Source: Lactobacillaceae bacterium
GTDB taxonomy: Bacteria > Bacillota > Bacilli > Lactobacillales > Lactobacillaceae
NCBI GenBank assembly: GCA_031289615.1
Contig: JAITPD010000007.1
Span: forward strand, 1 to 64,000
Length of the DNA: 64,000 nucleotides
Reading direction: 5' to 3'
Shown: positions 63,639 through 64,000 of the stretch, piece after piece
Layout: every line of letters starts with the position of its first letter
How positions within the stretch are numbered: the first letter of the stretch is position 1
Notes under the pieces: model-generated
Databases searched by the model: none
What the model saw: the letters and a program-made list of their open reading frames with translations, nothing else
Told to the model about the DNA's origin: nothing
Program-made: the position numbers and the translations under genes

Positions 63639-64000
63639 ATGGGAATTATTGACTTAACAAATGTCAACGTCACTTTCCGGCAAAAGAAGCAAGAAATTGT
63701 GGCCGTGCGTGACGAAACATTGACTGTTGAAAAAGGCGAAATCTACGGTATCGTTGGATATTCTGGAGCTGGTAAATCAACTCTTGTTCGAACGATTAAC
63801 ATGTTGCAAAAGCCAACGAGTGGTTCAGTTTTGGTGCAAGGGATTGAAATGACGACCCTAAAGCCCTCTGATCTTCGCGCTGAACGCAAGAAAATTGGGA
63901 TGATCTTTCAACACTTTAACCTGTTGGACGAAATCACCGTTTTTCAAAATGTTTTGCAACCACTCAAGCATGCTGATCTATCTAAAAAGGCCAAGGCTGA
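63639..64000 (+). CDS. metN: Methionine ABC transporter ATPase MetN (partial, runs off the window)
   Basis: The first 120 codons are visible: [19 protein letters not shown], Walker [10 protein letters not shown] near residue 42 and Q-loop [10 protein letters not shown] near 90, as in MetN. AGGAG lies eight bases before the ATG, in a ribosome-binding context almost identical to that of metQ. It should form the MetNPQ importer with metQ and a permease beyond the window edge. Confidence 0.9.
   Translation, partial: MGIIDLTNVNVTFRQKKQEIVAVRDETLTVEKGEIYGIVGYSGAGKSTLVRTINMLQKPTSGSVLVQGIEMTTLKPSDLRAERKKIGMIFQHFNLLDEITVFQNVLQPLKHADLSKKAKA

Overview
The window comes from a low-GC Gram-positive lactic acid bacterium of the Lactobacillaceae. 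Housekeeping synteny (lysS upstream of an rrn operon; divIC-tilS-hpt-ftsH; mrnC-rlmB-sigma-rpmG-secE-nusG-rplKAJL), a Lactobacillus-type R-specific alcohol dehydrogenase, T-box and S-box leaders and a lactococcin 972 locus all fit. The Weissella/Leuconostoc side of the family is my best guess, but nothing here fixes the genus.

Layout. 0-0.4 kb: the 5' end of a 16S rRNA gene leaving the window leftward, with its strong promoter. 0.4-15 kb: lysS and hslO, then a nucleoside/ribose salvage block (rpiA, rbsK, a LacI-type regulator, nupC, two nucleoside hydrolases) sitting between hslO and ftsH, then ftsH-hpt-tilS-divIC. Three copies of one operator plus a CcpA cre site tie the salvage genes into one regulon: import nucleosides, hydrolyse them, phosphorylate ribose, isomerise it. 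15-27 kb: a regulator remnant, R-ADH, brnQ, metK under a SAM-I riboswitch, mprF with an alpha/beta hydrolase, a frameshifted aspartate 4-decarboxylase gene, and a rare PARP gene paired with a small WYL_2-like gene. 27-32.7 kb: a HAD phosphatase, a heterodimeric ABC exporter, and a small secreted/membrane-protein cassette bracketed by related terminators. 32.8-40.1 kb: ribosomal, NusG, SecE, sigma, RlmB and MrnC genes, interrupted by a secreted-protein gene.

40.1-56.1 kb is an accessory block lying between cysS and mrnC, genes that are usually close together. It holds (i) a 4.5 kb cassette flanked by 25-bp direct repeats, with an Rgg-like regulator facing an operon for an MccB/ThiF-like enzyme fused to a putative zinc protease, an MFS exporter and a 53-residue peptide, probably an undescribed modified-peptide system; (ii) a T-box-controlled SAM hydrolase plus ECF transporter operon; (iii) a complete lactococcin 972-type bacteriocin locus; (iv) a PhnDCEE-type ABC importer. 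56-64 kb: cysS, a TMEM175-like channel, NAD salvage (pncB-nadE), a YoaK-like protein, and a Met T-box followed by metQ and the start of metN.

A second theme is two families of roughly 160-185 bp palindromic intergenic repeats, found as complete, deleted or fused copies at seven places, including the leader of the LacI regulator gene and between metQ and metN. Other unusual points are a cysteine-free Hsp33, solute-binding proteins without a lipobox, and a short TilS.
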